Shown here: positions 1 through 8,969 of the stretch, in pieces | How the letters are laid out: each line of letters begins with the position of its first letter | Numbering within the stretch: position 1 is the first letter of the stretch | Origin: Exilibacterium tricleocarpae | GTDB taxonomy: Bacteria; Pseudomonadota; Gammaproteobacteria; Pseudomonadales; Cellvibrionaceae | Assembly: GCF_007004655.1 (NCBI RefSeq) | Contig: NZ_ML660091.1 | Coordinates: forward strand, 124,001-188,000 | Direction of reading: 5' to 3' | DNA: 64,000 bases | Notes under the pieces: generated by a model | The model's database searches: none | What the model was told of the DNA's origin: nothing | The model's input: the letters and a program-made list of their open reading frames with translations, nothing else | Position numbers and translations under genes: made by a program

Positions 1-24
1 TCTGGACGGGGTCGTAACTACCAC

Positions 25-657
25 TCACGCAAAATCGCCGTGACCGTACCCGATCGCAGCGGCTTCGACCTCATCGATACAGCCCTTGTGCAGTCTGCTC
101 AGCGGGGTCGCGCCGCTCAGCGCAGGGCTCGGCGTAGTGAGCCAGAGCCAGGCCGAGTAGCCGTCGTCAAACAGGGGGATGATCCGCGCCAGACCTGGCA
201 GCGGTCGGCGGCGGTTGTCGAGCTGGACCGCCGGAAAGACATAGCCGCGCTTGGCGCTCTCCCAGCCGATCAGCCGGCCTTTCTTCAGCCAGTTATGGAC
301 GGTCTGGCGGCTCTTGAGTCCGGCCAGGGCCGCGAGTTCATCTGAGGTAAGCAGCTTCTCTCTCTTGCCGGGACGTGTCAGCGCCAGCAGCCGGCGCTCG
401 GCTTCGGCGGTATCCACCGGTGGGTCCGGCTCGCTGCCGATGGCCTCGATAGGCGGTTTGTCCGTTGTCCCTTCGGCCGGGGCGGCTTCGTCAACCGGAC
501 CCCTGCCAACCAGGGCATTGCCCGCCACCGCCAGCGCCGAGACCACGGCACCGGGGTGGGCGATCAGCGCCTCTACTACGCTGTCACTTAAGTCTTTGGC
601 GGCGTCCTCTACCACAGATGTTAACTCCTCGACGGATTTGCGCTTGGCGTGGCCCAC
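25..657 (-). CDS. MbcA/ParS/Xre-type antitoxin (RES toxin partner off the edge)
   Basis: 210 aa. The C-terminal third carries a helix-turn-helix-like stretch (LLTSDELAALAGLKSRQTV, about residues 102-120), then the tail typical of MbcA/ParS/Xre antitoxins: a DDGYSAWLWLTTPSPALSG segment and an SRLHKGCIDEVEAAA segment, which in this family cap the toxin active site. The N-terminal 95 residues are low-complexity and not recognised. In known loci the RES-domain toxin (an NAD-degrading enzyme) follows directly. Here the stop codon is immediately followed on the minus strand by GTG (positions 24-22), which could start such a toxin running off the left edge. Family call is from motif recognition; the toxin is inference. 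Confidence 0.7.
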   Translation of the reverse strand: MGHAKRKSVEELTSVVEDAAKDLSDSVVEALIAHPGAVVSALAVAGNALVGRGPVDEAAPAEGTTDKPPIEAIGSEPDPPVDTAEAERRLLALTRPGKREKLLTSDELAALAGLKSRQTVHNWLKKGRLIGWESAKRGYVFPAVQLDNRRRPLPGLARIIPLFDDGYSAWLWLTTPSPALSGATPLSRLHKGCIDEVEAAAIGYGHGDFA

Positions 658-855
658 GATACCTCTCCCGACAACCGGCTAACGTCGAGGCAATATGGTC
701 CATTTCATCCAATTTGTCAAATTGGCCTGCCATGCTGTCCACCGGTCTACCGGATGAGCGTTGTTGCTGCCAAAACAAGCGGCCAGCCCGGCCTGGTGGA
801 GTGTGTCTGTCGGGGTCGGGTCAACATGCTACAAGGGTTTGTCTCGCTGTAGAAT

Positions 856-2466
856 CTACGCAATGACCCGTTCGAAAAGAAACAAAAAAGCCAGTGAAAG
901 GACAAAGAACACCAACAGCAGATAAGCGGGGCGATCGATCCTGCCGGGCACCAGATACCAACCGCCATCTTTTTCCGCTAAACCGTCACGGCGAAACTTG
1001 TCGAGTTGGCCTTTCACGGTATAGGCGGAATACTCGGCCTGGCGCCCATCCAGCAGCAGGCTGGCGGCCAGCGATACCGCAATATTCACACTGGCGCCGA
1101 TAAGGCAAAACCAGGGCCAGGCGATATCGGTTTGCGTGGCCACATACCAGACGGTGGCAAAACCGAACACGATGCCGATCAACACCCCTTTCTCAGTGGC
1201 GTGCTTGGAGAAAAACCCCAGTGCGTACATACTCAACTTGGCGCCGACAAAATAAGAGCCCACTTTGCTCAGGGTTTCCAGAATGGAGCCCTGGCTTTTG
1301 GAAAACACAATCGCCGGCACGATAATCGCTATTGCCCAAAACACCGTAAACAGCCGGGATACATTCAGATAGTGTGCGCCGGAAGCGGTCGGCTTGAAGT
1401 ACTTTTGATAAAAATCGATGGTGGAGACGGTCGCCATGGAGTTGAAAGCCGAGTCGAGGCTGGACATGGAGGCGGCCAGTACCGCCGCGGCGATGATGCC
1501 CATCAGGCCCGGCAGACCGTAGTCGGTGGCAAAGCGCAGAATAATGGTGTTGCCGTTGTCAAACCGGGCGCCGTCGTAGTAGTGGTAGAACAAAATGCCC
1601 AGCAGGATAAACATAAAGTAAATAAAGAAGGCGCCGAACCCCATCATCATAAACGACTTCTTGGCGTCGCCGATATTTTTGGCGGCGAGGGTGCGCTGTA
1701 CCATCATCTGGTTGGTGCCGTAAACCGTGACATGATACAGCGTCATCGCGATTACACCGGACCAGATGGTGGTAACGCTGGAAAAGTCGAAGGAAAAATT
1801 CAGCGGATCGGTTTTGCCCTGCGCCTTTAATTGTGCGAGTGTCTCGCCCAGCGACAGCGGCAACTGGGTCAGCAGCGCATAGAAAATAATACCGCCGCCG
1901 AGCAGTAAAATGGTTGCCTGTACCACATCGGTCCAGATTACCGCGGTGATGCCGCCCATGGCAGTGTAAACCAGGGCAATGATGGTCACGATAACGATGG
2001 CGTATTCGACATCGATGCCGGTGATAAACTCCAACACGAGTGCGGTGGCGTAAAGCACTGCCGCCGAGGTCAACGCCTGGGAGACCAGGAAGATAGCCGA
2101 TATTATCGCCCTGGAGGTGTGGCCGAAACGCTTTTCCTGGTACTCGTAAATAGAGGCGACGCCGCTGTTAAAGAAAAACGGCAGAAAAAACGTGACCACC
2201 AGCAGGATAACCAGCGGGTAGTTGAGGTGAATGGCGATCACCGACAGGCCATCGGTATAAGCCCAGGCCGGCGCGCCGAGGAAGGTGAGGGCACTGACAT
2301 AAGTGCCGAGCACGGAAATGCCAATGGCCCACCAGGGTGTGCTTCTGTCGCCGAGGAAAAAGTCCTCGGCGGAGTTGATTTTTTTCCCCAGCAGGAAACC
2401 GATATAGAGGTTGACGAGAATATAGACGAGTAGAATCGACCAGTTCAGCGTGCCGAATTCGGTCAT
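856..2466 (-). CDS. Sodium:solute symporter (SSS family)
   Basis: About 536 aa from the chosen ATG at 2466, which has AAGGGA upstream at good spacing; an in-frame start 33 nt further up (2499) has no better signal. Many hydrophobic helices are visible, with SSS signatures: an early FFLGDRSTPWWAIGISVLGT stretch (about residues 36-55), a YTAMGGITAVIWTDVVQ helix near residue 180, and a MSSLDSAFNSMATVSTIDFY motif near residue 345. The family couples sodium influx to uptake of sugars, polyols, carboxylates or amino acids across the inner membrane. It lies 87 bp downstream of a TonB receptor on the same strand, so the two probably form one outer-plus-inner membrane import route for the substrate of this cluster. 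The substrate is not readable from sequence. Confidence 0.88.
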   Translation of the reverse strand: MTEFGTLNWSILLVYILVNLYIGFLLGKKINSAEDFFLGDRSTPWWAIGISVLGTYVSALTFLGAPAWAYTDGLSVIAIHLNYPLVILLVVTFFLPFFFNSGVASIYEYQEKRFGHTSRAIISAIFLVSQALTSAAVLYATALVLEFITGIDVEYAIVIVTIIALVYTAMGGITAVIWTDVVQATILLLGGGIIFYALLTQLPLSLGETLAQLKAQGKTDPLNFSFDFSSVTTIWSGVIAMTLYHVTVYGTNQMMVQRTLAAKNIGDAKKSFMMMGFGAFFIYFMFILLGILFYHYYDGARFDNGNTIILRFATDYGLPGLMGIIAAAVLAASMSSLDSAFNSMATVSTIDFYQKYFKPTASGAHYLNVSRLFTVFWAIAIIVPAIVFSKSQGSILETLSKVGSYFVGAKLSMYALGFFSKHATEKGVLIGIVFGFATVWYVATQTDIAWPWFCLIGASVNIAVSLAASLLLDGRQAEYSAYTVKGQLDKFRRDGLAEKDGGWYLVPGRIDRPAYLLLVFFVLSLAFLFLFERVIA

Positions 2467-2553
2467 AGGTTGGGTTCCCTTTATCCAGGGGTGCCGCACC
2501 GGTGGAGCCCCACAGCGTGGGGCTCGCGCCGGCGCAACTGCGACTGCCGGCGC

Positions 2554-4836
2554 TTAGAAATTATAGTTAAACTTGACGCCATAGTTGCGCGGATACAGGT
2601 AACTGCTCTGCACCAGGTCAAAGCCGCCCACATTGGTGCGCGCCAGTACTTCTTCGTCTTCGGCGTTCTCGATAAACACCTCGGCACTGAGTTTTTCACT
2701 GAGCGAGGTCCAGATCAGGCGCAAATCCGTTTTGCTGTAGGCGTCCTGGCGCTGGGTGCGGTAGGTTACCACATCGTCGGTGCTGTATTCATCTGAGTAG
2801 TAGGTCTGCAGAAAGGGGGTCAAACGTCCCATATCGCCCAGATCGATATCGTAGCCGACGCTGACGCTAAGTGTCATATCGGGCGACCAGGGCGGTGTGT
2901 CGCCCTTGAGATCGAGAAAGGCCTGTTCGACCCCATTGGCCTGCTCGAACGGATTGGCGACACCGAACTTACCAAACTCGCTGTCCATAAACGAAGCGCC
3001 GGCTGATATCAGCCATTTTTCGGTGGGCAACCAGACCAACTCCACCTCCAGACCCTGGGCATCGATTTCGCCGCCGTTGACCGTAATCGTTACATCGGCG
3101 CCACCCAACTGGATCAATTCCTGGGTCGTCAGGTTGGTAAACTCGTTGCGATAGGCCGCCACGTTGAGCTGCAAGGTATTGTCGGCCCAGCGACTTTTGA
3201 AACCGACCTCAAACGCCTTTGACTCCTGTTGTTCGAACGGACTGCCGTCGGAGTTGACGCCGCCGGAGAGAAAGCCGGTAGACACGTTGCCATAGACCAT
3301 AACGTTGTCAGTGGCATCCCACTCGGCGCCGGCTTTCCAGGTCACGATATCAAACTCGCGCACCGCCGAGCGGTCTTCGCGCAGGGTGTAGCGGTAAAGA
3401 TCGCGGGGCCGGCCGTCGAGGCTGGTGGGATTGACCCCCGGCAGCGGATCGCCGCCGGCATCGGTAGAGGCGCCGGCAAAGGTCTTGGTATCCTTCTCCT
3501 CTTCGTTGTTGCGCACCCCCGCAATCAGCCGCAGCGTATCGGTCAGCGCGTACTCGCCCTGGAAGAAAGCGCCTTTGGTGGTGGTCTCGATTTCCTGAAA
3601 GTCGGCAAAGTCACTGAAGGGGAAGGGGGCGACGCGGTACTGGGAGAAACCGAAGCCGATGTCGTCAACGGAATAATACAGGCCCGCCGTCCAGGTAAAA
3701 GGTCCGTCGTTGTCGGAACTCAACTGCACTTCCTGGGTTACCGACTCGACTTCCTCATCCCAATAGAACACATAGCCGGGGACGTTGCTCCAGTCGCCGT
3801 CCCAATCGAACTCGCTGTCAAATTCGGTGTAGGAAGTAATGGAGCGTAAAGTCAGGCTGTCGCCGATGTCCCAGCCGATATCCAGGGTGATATTCTCTTC
3901 TTCGTTATCGCGCTTGGCATCGACATCGGTGGCGACTTCGTAGGGTTCGTCGAAAAAGCTGTCGCCATCAGAACCCGGGTAGGGATTGTCGCAATTGACG
4001 AAGCGGCCGAAGGCATCGGTAATGCCGTTTTCGTTGACCGGCTGGCAAATCCCCTCGGCGGCAAAAATGCCCGCGGTAATGCCTTCTTCGCTGAGCGATG
4101 TGTAGCGCACCAGGACTTCGAGGTTATCGGCCGGGGTCCACAACAGCGACGCGCGGTAGTTGAGGGCGTCGTCCTGGCCGTAGTCCTCACCGTCGCCGCG
4201 GTTCTCGATCCAGCCGTCGCTGTCCTTGGTATTGATGGCAAAGCGCAGGGCCAACTCGTCATTGACCGGCGCGTTGATAAACGCCTCGGTGGTAAATTTG
4301 CTGAAGCGGGAAAAACTGGTTTTCAAGCCGCCGCTCAACGCCTCGGTATCCGGGCGCCGGGTGTAAAGATTTACCGCACCGGCAAAGGTATTGCGACCGT
4401 AGAGCGTGCCCTGGGGGCCCTTGAGCACTTCGATGCGCTCGACATCGAAATAAGCCTGGCTTTGTTGCGAGGCCCGCGGGCGGTACACGCCATCGATAAA
4501 AAAGCCGGCGATGGAGGAGTTGTCGGCAAAGGTGTTATTGGAGTTGGCGCCGCGGATGGCGATCTTGGCATCGGAGCCGATAAAGCCGTAGCTGACCCCC
4601 GGGGTAACCAGTTCCAGGCGGCTGACGTCTTCAATCCCGGCGCGGGACATGGCCTGGCTGTCGATGGCGGTTACCGAGATACCCACATCCTGCAGATTCT
4701 GTTCGCGCTTTTGTGCGGTCACCACGATTTCTTCCAGCTCAAAGGCCCCGGTGTCGGCCCCGGCAGGGCCGGGCAGTAGCGCGGCCGCAGCGGTGACGGC
4801 AGCCATATGCCGGGCCAGCAGTTTTTTTGATGACAT
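2554..4836 (-). CDS. TonB-dependent outer-membrane receptor
   Basis: 760 aa. It has an N-terminal signal peptide (about 27 residues, ending near AGADTG), a TonB-box/plug start with EEIVVTAQKREQNLQDV near residues 35-52, plug motifs around FFIDGVYRPRA and IEVLKGPQGTLYGRNTFAGA, and a 22-strand-type barrel ending in a C-terminal Phe (GVKFNYNF). The start is supported by AGAGGAG eight bases upstream. Such receptors take up substrates too large or too scarce for porins. This one belongs to the iron-complex receptor-like class, but the catabolic context (SSS symporter downstream, HpsN-like and SnoaL enzymes upstream) argues for an organic substrate. Two copies of a shared operator-like motif lie in the 300 bp before it. 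Confidence 0.92.
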   Translation of the reverse strand: MSSKKLLARHMAAVTAAAALLPGPAGADTGAFELEEIVVTAQKREQNLQDVGISVTAIDSQAMSRAGIEDVSRLELVTPGVSYGFIGSDAKIAIRGANSNNTFADNSSIAGFFIDGVYRPRASQQSQAYFDVERIEVLKGPQGTLYGRNTFAGAVNLYTRRPDTEALSGGLKTSFSRFSKFTTEAFINAPVNDELALRFAINTKDSDGWIENRGDGEDYGQDDALNYRASLLWTPADNLEVLVRYTSLSEEGITAGIFAAEGICQPVNENGITDAFGRFVNCDNPYPGSDGDSFFDEPYEVATDVDAKRDNEEENITLDIGWDIGDSLTLRSITSYTEFDSEFDWDGDWSNVPGYVFYWDEEVESVTQEVQLSSDNDGPFTWTAGLYYSVDDIGFGFSQYRVAPFPFSDFADFQEIETTTKGAFFQGEYALTDTLRLIAGVRNNEEEKDTKTFAGASTDAGGDPLPGVNPTSLDGRPRDLYRYTLREDRSAVREFDIVTWKAGAEWDATDNVMVYGNVSTGFLSGGVNSDGSPFEQQESKAFEVGFKSRWADNTLQLNVAAYRNEFTNLTTQELIQLGGADVTITVNGGEIDAQGLEVELVWLPTEKWLISAGASFMDSEFGKFGVANPFEQANGVEQAFLDLKGDTPPWSPDMTLSVSVGYDIDLGDMGRLTPFLQTYYSDEYSTDDVVTYRTQRQDAYSKTDLRLIWTSLSEKLSAEVFIENAEDEEVLARTNVGGFDLVQSSYLYPRNYGVKFNYNF

Positions 4837-4958
4837 GTTTGGTCTCCTCTCTAACGCTCAATACTCGGTCTTTTTATGCGGGTGGGAATTGGCACGGGCA
4901 ATCGATGTTCTACCCTCAGCCGCCAGTTGTCGTTGCTTATGGGTTTTGTTGGGTGATA

Positions 4959-4977
4959 TTTGTACTTCGGATGCAAA
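4959..4977. promoter_or_regulatory. Operator-like palindrome, site A (TonB receptor promoter)
   Basis: The 19-mer TTTGTACTTCGGATGCAAA is a near-perfect TTTGYA-N7-TRCAAA inverted repeat. It matches site E before the bicupin gene at 18 of 19 positions. It lies 122 bp before the TonB receptor start, a plausible place for regulator binding. Confidence 0.6.
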
Positions 4978-5055
4978 AATAATGCAACTGTTAATTCAGA
5001 ATTCACTTGATCCATAACAAAAACAAATGAATATCAATATGTTATATGCGGAAAA

Positions 5056-5076
5056 TTTGTGTGTTCGAAGTATAAA
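5056..5076. promoter_or_regulatory. Operator-like motif, site B
   Basis: On the minus strand this reads TTTATACTTCGAACACACAAA, sharing the TTTRTACTTCGAA core and a terminal CAAA with sites A and E, but with spacing two bases longer. It lies about 220 bp before the TonB receptor start and 60 bp after the stop of the upstream SnoaL gene. The two sites bracket most of the 300-bp gap 4837-5136, which holds nothing else I recognise. Confidence 0.4.
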
Positions 5077-5136
5077 AAACTTTGATGCTGGTCCTTCGGC
5101 AATGGTTTTATCGCTGTTTTGGGTATCTCCAGCGAA

Positions 5137-6126
5137 TTAGAGCCTGTTTTTGGGTCGCTGACGGCGCCGGCAAATTTGCACCAGCAGATCGATTTCATCG
5201 AACAGCAGCCATTCTTTGCGTATTCTGCCTTCGTGCAGTTGCCATTGACTGATTCCCTGCAGCCGCAGGCGTTCGCCGCTTGGCGGCGCCGTCAGCCCGG
5301 GGCCGGTGTGACGGCCGCACAACGACCAGACCATGCCGGATTGTCCGCTGTCGCCGGCGGTCGTGCTCAGCCGTACCTGCAGGCGACAGTCGGGCAGGGC
5401 GGCCGTTACCGAAAGCCAGAACCGCACCAGCGCGGCGGGTCCGTCCAGTTGCCGGGCGCCGGGTCCGTAAACACGGGCGTCTTTGCAATAATGCGCTGCC
5501 AGTTTGTCGAAGCGACGCCCGTTAATGGCTGTCAGCCAGCCGGCGAGTCCCGGTGCGTCGAGTGCCGCCGTGTCGGGGCCGGTCTGGCTGCGACCGGCGT
5601 CCGCTTCACCCAGGTCCCAGCAGGGCAGGTTGTCGCCCTCAGTGCCGGCTAGTCGCTGTGCCAGCGCTTGCGGTGAAATGCCCAACTGCCGGGCCAGATG
5701 AAGGTTGTCGGTAAACTGCCAAAGCTCGATCAGACGACCGCCGGCGGCCCTGGCGGCGGTTAACGCGCGATAGTGAACGCGCTTGCCGGTGGCCGGCCCA
5801 AAGTGGTTTTCGCCGCTGTGGATCGCGTGGACACGACCGCCGGTCATTAGCGTATCGGTGCCGAAGGCCCGGCCGTCTTCCAGGCGCTGGTTGCTGAAGC
5901 CGTGCAGCTCCGCCAGCCAGTCGGCGGTCCAGGTGTCGCGATCGCAAGCGGGGCGGCTGCCCGGGCGGGAGCGATGGATGGTGCAATTGTGAATGCAAGC
6001 ATCGTAAACGGCACCGACGGCGGCTTGTTCGCGCAGTCGTTTCTCCAGCAGCAGCAGCTCTGCGGCACTCTTTATAGCGGTCTCATTGCCGCCGGCTTCG
6101 GTAGCGGTCTTGTCCTCGGGGGGCAA
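5137..6126 (-). CDS. Double SnoaL-like (NTF2-fold) protein 2
   Basis: 329 aa from a TTG at 6126 that sits two bases after the upstream gene's stop and five bases after GGAGG. An alternative ATG at 6189 would overlap that gene by 62 bp. Two SnoaL/ester-cyclase-like repeats are visible: one around VYDACIHNCTIH...FGPATGKRVHYRAL and one around LAAHYCKDARVYGPGARQLDG...WQLHEGRIRKEWLLFDEI. SnoaL folds act as cyclases, hydratases, isomerases or binding proteins on small molecules; here the reaction is unknown. It is adjacent to and homologous with the preceding gene, so the pair probably arose by duplication and may work as a heteromer. Its place between a TonB receptor and an HpsN-like dehydrogenase suggests a catabolic role. 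Confidence 0.75.
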   Translation of the reverse strand: MPPEDKTATEAGGNETAIKSAAELLLLEKRLREQAAVGAVYDACIHNCTIHRSRPGSRPACDRDTWTADWLAELHGFSNQRLEDGRAFGTDTLMTGGRVHAIHSGENHFGPATGKRVHYRALTAARAAGGRLIELWQFTDNLHLARQLGISPQALAQRLAGTEGDNLPCWDLGEADAGRSQTGPDTAALDAPGLAGWLTAINGRRFDKLAAHYCKDARVYGPGARQLDGPAALVRFWLSVTAALPDCRLQVRLSTTAGDSGQSGMVWSLCGRHTGPGLTAPPSGERLRLQGISQWQLHEGRIRKEWLLFDEIDLLVQICRRRQRPKNRL

Positions 6127-6127
6127 G

Positions 6128-7273
6128 CTAACCTCCGCCGTAGACCTGGCGCAGTACCGCCAGTTCGTCGTAGATGGTGCTTTCTGCACATATCTTGCCT
6201 CCTTCGTTCAGGCGCCAGTGGCTGGCGGCCAGCAGCATGATCCGGCGACCGCTCGGTGCGCCGTAAAGTCCGCCGCCTTCATGGTTGCCGGCCAGGGTCC
6301 AGCGCAGCGCAATATCGATTTCCCCTGTATCGGTAGCAACTGCACAGACATGGTCGACGCTGATGCGGGCGTCGGGCAGCGCGGCCATCAGGGCAATGGC
6401 GTTGCCGATAATTTCGCCGTGGCCGTAAAGCCGTCGACCCGACGGACCCTGGAAAACGGCATTGGCGGCGTAGATGTCGCGCACCTTGCCAAACATGCGG
6501 CGGTTCCAGATCTCATGCATCACCGCGCGGGCAAACGCTTCGGGTTCGCGCACCGGGTTGTCGGGTATAGGCAGTTTGCCGGGGGCGGTCTGGGCCCGTA
6601 CCCGGTCTATCTCGCCCAGGCGCCAGTCGTGAAACGGCTCGCTGAGTTCGCGGTCTGCCGCAGCCTGCCGTTGCGCGATCGCATGGGGATTCAGTCCGAG
6701 TTGCAGGGCGATGCTGAGGTTGTCCCGCAGCAGCCACTCTTCGACGATGCGGTTGGCTTTTACCACGCAGTCGGCAATGGTGTTGAAAGTGATTTTTTTG
6801 CCGGTGGCCGGTCCGAATTCACTGTCACCGGTGTTGGTGGCGGTGCTGGTTATCAGGTGCGATGAGTAAAAGCCCTGTTTATCGTCGCCGCCCCAGATAA
6901 CGGCGTCGCCGTAGAGGGTGCGATCGGGAAACGCGCCGAGTGCCTTGAGTGTGCCCTGGACCGCCGCCTCGGCACCGAAGCTCTGGCCCGCCAGTGTATG
7001 GATCGGGCAGTTGTGGGAGTAATAGTCGTAGATCAGGCCGACGTTTTTCTCTTCCCAGATCCGATGCGTGATGCGAATGATGTAGTCGACGATATCGACA
7101 AATTCCCTATCAAAACCCGCCATGGCCTGGCGCCTGCCGGGGACGGGTTGCAGCAGGGTGGAAATATCGGTGTGCCGGGTGGTGGTCACGGCGAGCGGTT
7201 TGTGCTGTTCGATGCTGTGGTCGGTGTCGGACATGGAGGGCTTCGGGGTTCGGCTGCGGTTGTCTTGGTTCAT
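6128..7273 (-). CDS. Double SnoaL-like (NTF2-fold) protein 1
   Basis: 381 aa from ATG 7273. The open frame extends to a TTG at 7369, but that extension would cross an operator-like motif at 7321-7335; ATG 7234 is another candidate, and no start has a clear Shine-Dalgarno. Domain 1 (about residues 50-190) includes NVGLIYDYYSHNCPIHTL and FGPATGKKITFNTIADCVV. Domain 2 (about 235-380) includes MFGKVRDIYAANAVFQGPSG and YGAPSGRRIMLLAASHWRL. The repeated GxATGK/GAPSGRR pattern followed by a hydrophobic strand is typical of SnoaL-like ester cyclases. It is divergent from the HpsN-like gene, with about 320 bp between them, so the two are probably coregulated. The exact reaction is unknown. Confidence 0.75.
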   Translation of the reverse strand: MNQDNRSRTPKPSMSDTDHSIEQHKPLAVTTTRHTDISTLLQPVPGRRQAMAGFDREFVDIVDYIIRITHRIWEEKNVGLIYDYYSHNCPIHTLAGQSFGAEAAVQGTLKALGAFPDRTLYGDAVIWGGDDKQGFYSSHLITSTATNTGDSEFGPATGKKITFNTIADCVVKANRIVEEWLLRDNLSIALQLGLNPHAIAQRQAAADRELSEPFHDWRLGEIDRVRAQTAPGKLPIPDNPVREPEAFARAVMHEIWNRRMFGKVRDIYAANAVFQGPSGRRLYGHGEIIGNAIALMAALPDARISVDHVCAVATDTGEIDIALRWTLAGNHEGGGLYGAPSGRRIMLLAASHWRLNEGGKICAESTIYDELAVLRQVYGGG

Positions 7274-7320
7274 TATCGGTGTGCTGATGATAGTAGATTT
7301 AGGGCGACTTTGGCATCGGC

Positions 7321-7335
7321 TGAATTCGAAGTCAA
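7321..7335. promoter_or_regulatory. Operator-like motif, site D (SnoaL promoter)
   Basis: The minus strand reads TTGACTTCGAATTCA, sharing TGACTTCGAAT with site C 120 bp away. It lies 48 bp upstream of the chosen SnoaL start, inside the divergent promoter region with the HpsN-like gene. Confidence 0.45.
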
Positions 7336-7448
7336 CAGAGACCGTAACGTAAGAACGCGGCCAGACCAAGTTCAGGGCCGGTATTAATGCCGATACAACA
7401 CGGCTTCACCAGCGCTGGTGCGGCTTGACAGCGGCAAAGGCAATGATA

Positions 7449-7469
7449 ATATGACTTCGAATGCAATTT
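7449..7469. promoter_or_regulatory. Operator-like motif, site C (HpsN-like promoter)
   Basis: This stretch contains ACTTCGAATGCAA (7454-7466), identical over 13 bases to the core of site E, with TATG in place of TTGT at the left. It lies about 130 bp before the HpsN-like start. The rest of 7274-7592 shows no gene. Confidence 0.5.
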
Positions 7470-7592
7470 CAGTTGAATCCTGGATCGCAGTACCGCACTA
7501 ACTCTCTGTTTGACGGTGCCCGTCGCGGACGGCGGCACCGTATTTTTTTAATTGACGGGCCCGACACGGGCGACCGACAGGAGCATAATTCG

Positions 7593-8873
7593 ATGGCCAG
7601 ATACCTGAAAGAGGGCATATCCGAAGAGCAGGCGCTGCAAAGCGGCACCCGGGTGCGCGAGGTGGTGGAGGACATTCTCACCGACGTGGCCGAGCGCGGT
7701 GACAAGGCGGTGCGTGCCCTGTCGGAGAAGTTCGACAACTGGTCGCCGCTGAGCTTCCGGTTGACCGAGACGGAGATTGCGGCCTGTATCGACCGCCTGC
7801 CGGCCCGGACGCTGGATGACATCAAGTTTGCCCAGGCGCAGGTGAAACAGTTTGCCCGCATTCAGCGCGATTCCCTGCGCGATGTCGAGGTGGAAACGCG
7901 TCCCGGCGTAACCCTCGGCCACAAACACCTGCCGGTCAACAGTGTGGGTTGCTATATTCCCGGCGGCAAGTATCCGCTGGTGGCCTCCGCCCATATGAGT
8001 GTCGCCACCGCGAAAGTGGCGGGGGTCAAGCGGGTGATCGCCTGCGCGCCGCCGTTCAACGGGGCGCCCAATGCCGCCATCGTCGCCACCATGGCGCTGG
8101 CGGGCGCCGATGAAATCTACTGCTTCGGCGGCGTACAGGCGGTCGCCGCCATGGCCCTGGGCACGGCGAGTATTGCGCCGGTGGATATGATTGTCGGCCC
8201 CGGCAACGCCTTTGTCGCCGAGGCCAAGCGGCAGTTGTTCGGCCGCGTCGGTATCGATCTGCTGGCCGGTCCTACCGAGACCCTGATCATTGCCGATGAG
8301 ACCGGCTGTGACGCCGAGATGGCCGCCACCGATCTGCTTGGGCAGGCCGAGCACGGTCCCAATTCGCCGGCAATTTTGTTGACCGACAGCGAGGCGCTCG
8401 CCCGCGACACGATGGCGGAGGTGGAGCGCCAGCTCGAAACGCTGCCGACAGCGGACATTGCCGGGCAGGCCTGGCGCGACTACGGCCAGGTCATTGTCTG
8501 TGACAGTGTCGATGAGATGGTGCAGGTCGCCGATGAAATCGCCTCTGAGCATGTGCAGGTAATGACCGCCGACCCGAATTATTTTCTCGACAATATGACC
8601 AACTACGGCGCGCTGTTTCTGGGGCCGGAAACCAATGTTTCCTACGGCGATAAAGTTATCGGTACCAACCACACGCTGCCCACCGGCAAGGCCGCCCGGT
8701 ACACCGGCGGGCTGTGGGTCGGCAAGTTTATCAAAACCTGTACCTACCAGCGGGTGACGCCGGCGGCGAGTGTGGAGATCGGTGAATACTGTTCGCGGCT
8801 GTGTGCGCTCGAGGGCTTTGCCGGCCACCAGGCGCAGGCAGATTTGCGGGTGCGGCGCTACAAAAACACCTGA
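7593..8873 (+). CDS. hpsN: HpsN-like (histidinol dehydrogenase family) sulfopropanediol/polyol dehydrogenase
   Basis: 426 aa from ATG 7593, preceded by ACAGGAG nine bases away. The sequence follows the HisD superfamily throughout and reads closest to HpsN, the NAD-dependent R-2,3-dihydroxypropane-1-sulfonate 3-dehydrogenase: [20 protein letters not shown] near residue 110, [20 protein letters not shown] near 200, [11 protein letters not shown] near 250 (metal/catalytic Gln and His), SEHVQV near 318 (Glu-His), and [20 protein letters not shown] near 350. True histidinol dehydrogenases carry SVPVPVLPTG-type signatures and sit in his operons; neither applies here. Four-electron oxidation of a primary alcohol to an acid is the family reaction. 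The neighbours do not include HpsO/HpsP or a sulfolyase, so the substrate may be a different polyol or hydroxy acid. Confidence 0.85.
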   Translation: MARYLKEGISEEQALQSGTRVREVVEDILTDVAERGDKAVRALSEKFDNWSPLSFRLTETEIAACIDRLPARTLDDIKFAQAQVKQFARIQRDSLRDVEVETRPGVTLGHKHLPVNSVGCYIPGGKYPLVASAHMSVATAKVAGVKRVIACAPPFNGAPNAAIVATMALAGADEIYCFGGVQAVAAMALGTASIAPVDMIVGPGNAFVAEAKRQLFGRVGIDLLAGPTETLIIADETGCDAEMAATDLLGQAEHGPNSPAILLTDSEALARDTMAEVERQLETLPTADIAGQAWRDYGQVIVCDSVDEMVQVADEIASEHVQVMTADPNYFLDNMTNYGALFLGPETNVSYGDKVIGTNHTLPTGKAARYTGGLWVGKFIKTCTYQRVTPAASVEIGEYCSRLCALEGFAGHQAQADLRVRRYKNT

Positions 8874-8916
8874 TCGAGCACAGTTCGCGCCGCGGTCTGT
8901 GCCGCTTGTAACAGGT

Positions 8917-8946
8917 CTGCCGTTTACTGTGGCGGCAGGCTTTTTT
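8917..8946 (+). terminator. Rho-independent terminator after the HpsN-like gene
   Basis: Stem CTGCCG (8917-8922) pairs with CGGCAG (8933-8938), followed by GC and six T. It lies 24 bp before the SDR start, so the SDR would depend on read-through or its own promoter. Confidence 0.6.
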
Positions 8947-8969
8947 GTCGTTATGAAAAAGGCAAAGAG

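Noticed and set aside
1006-1830. 274-residue open frame on the plus strand
   Set aside because: It is the complement of the SSS symporter gene, with basic His/Gln-rich sequence typical of an antisense shadow and no family similarity.
7593-8873. Histidinol dehydrogenase (hisD) of histidine biosynthesis
   Set aside because: No his genes are nearby and the sequence reads closer to HpsN-type dehydrogenases in a catabolic cluster.
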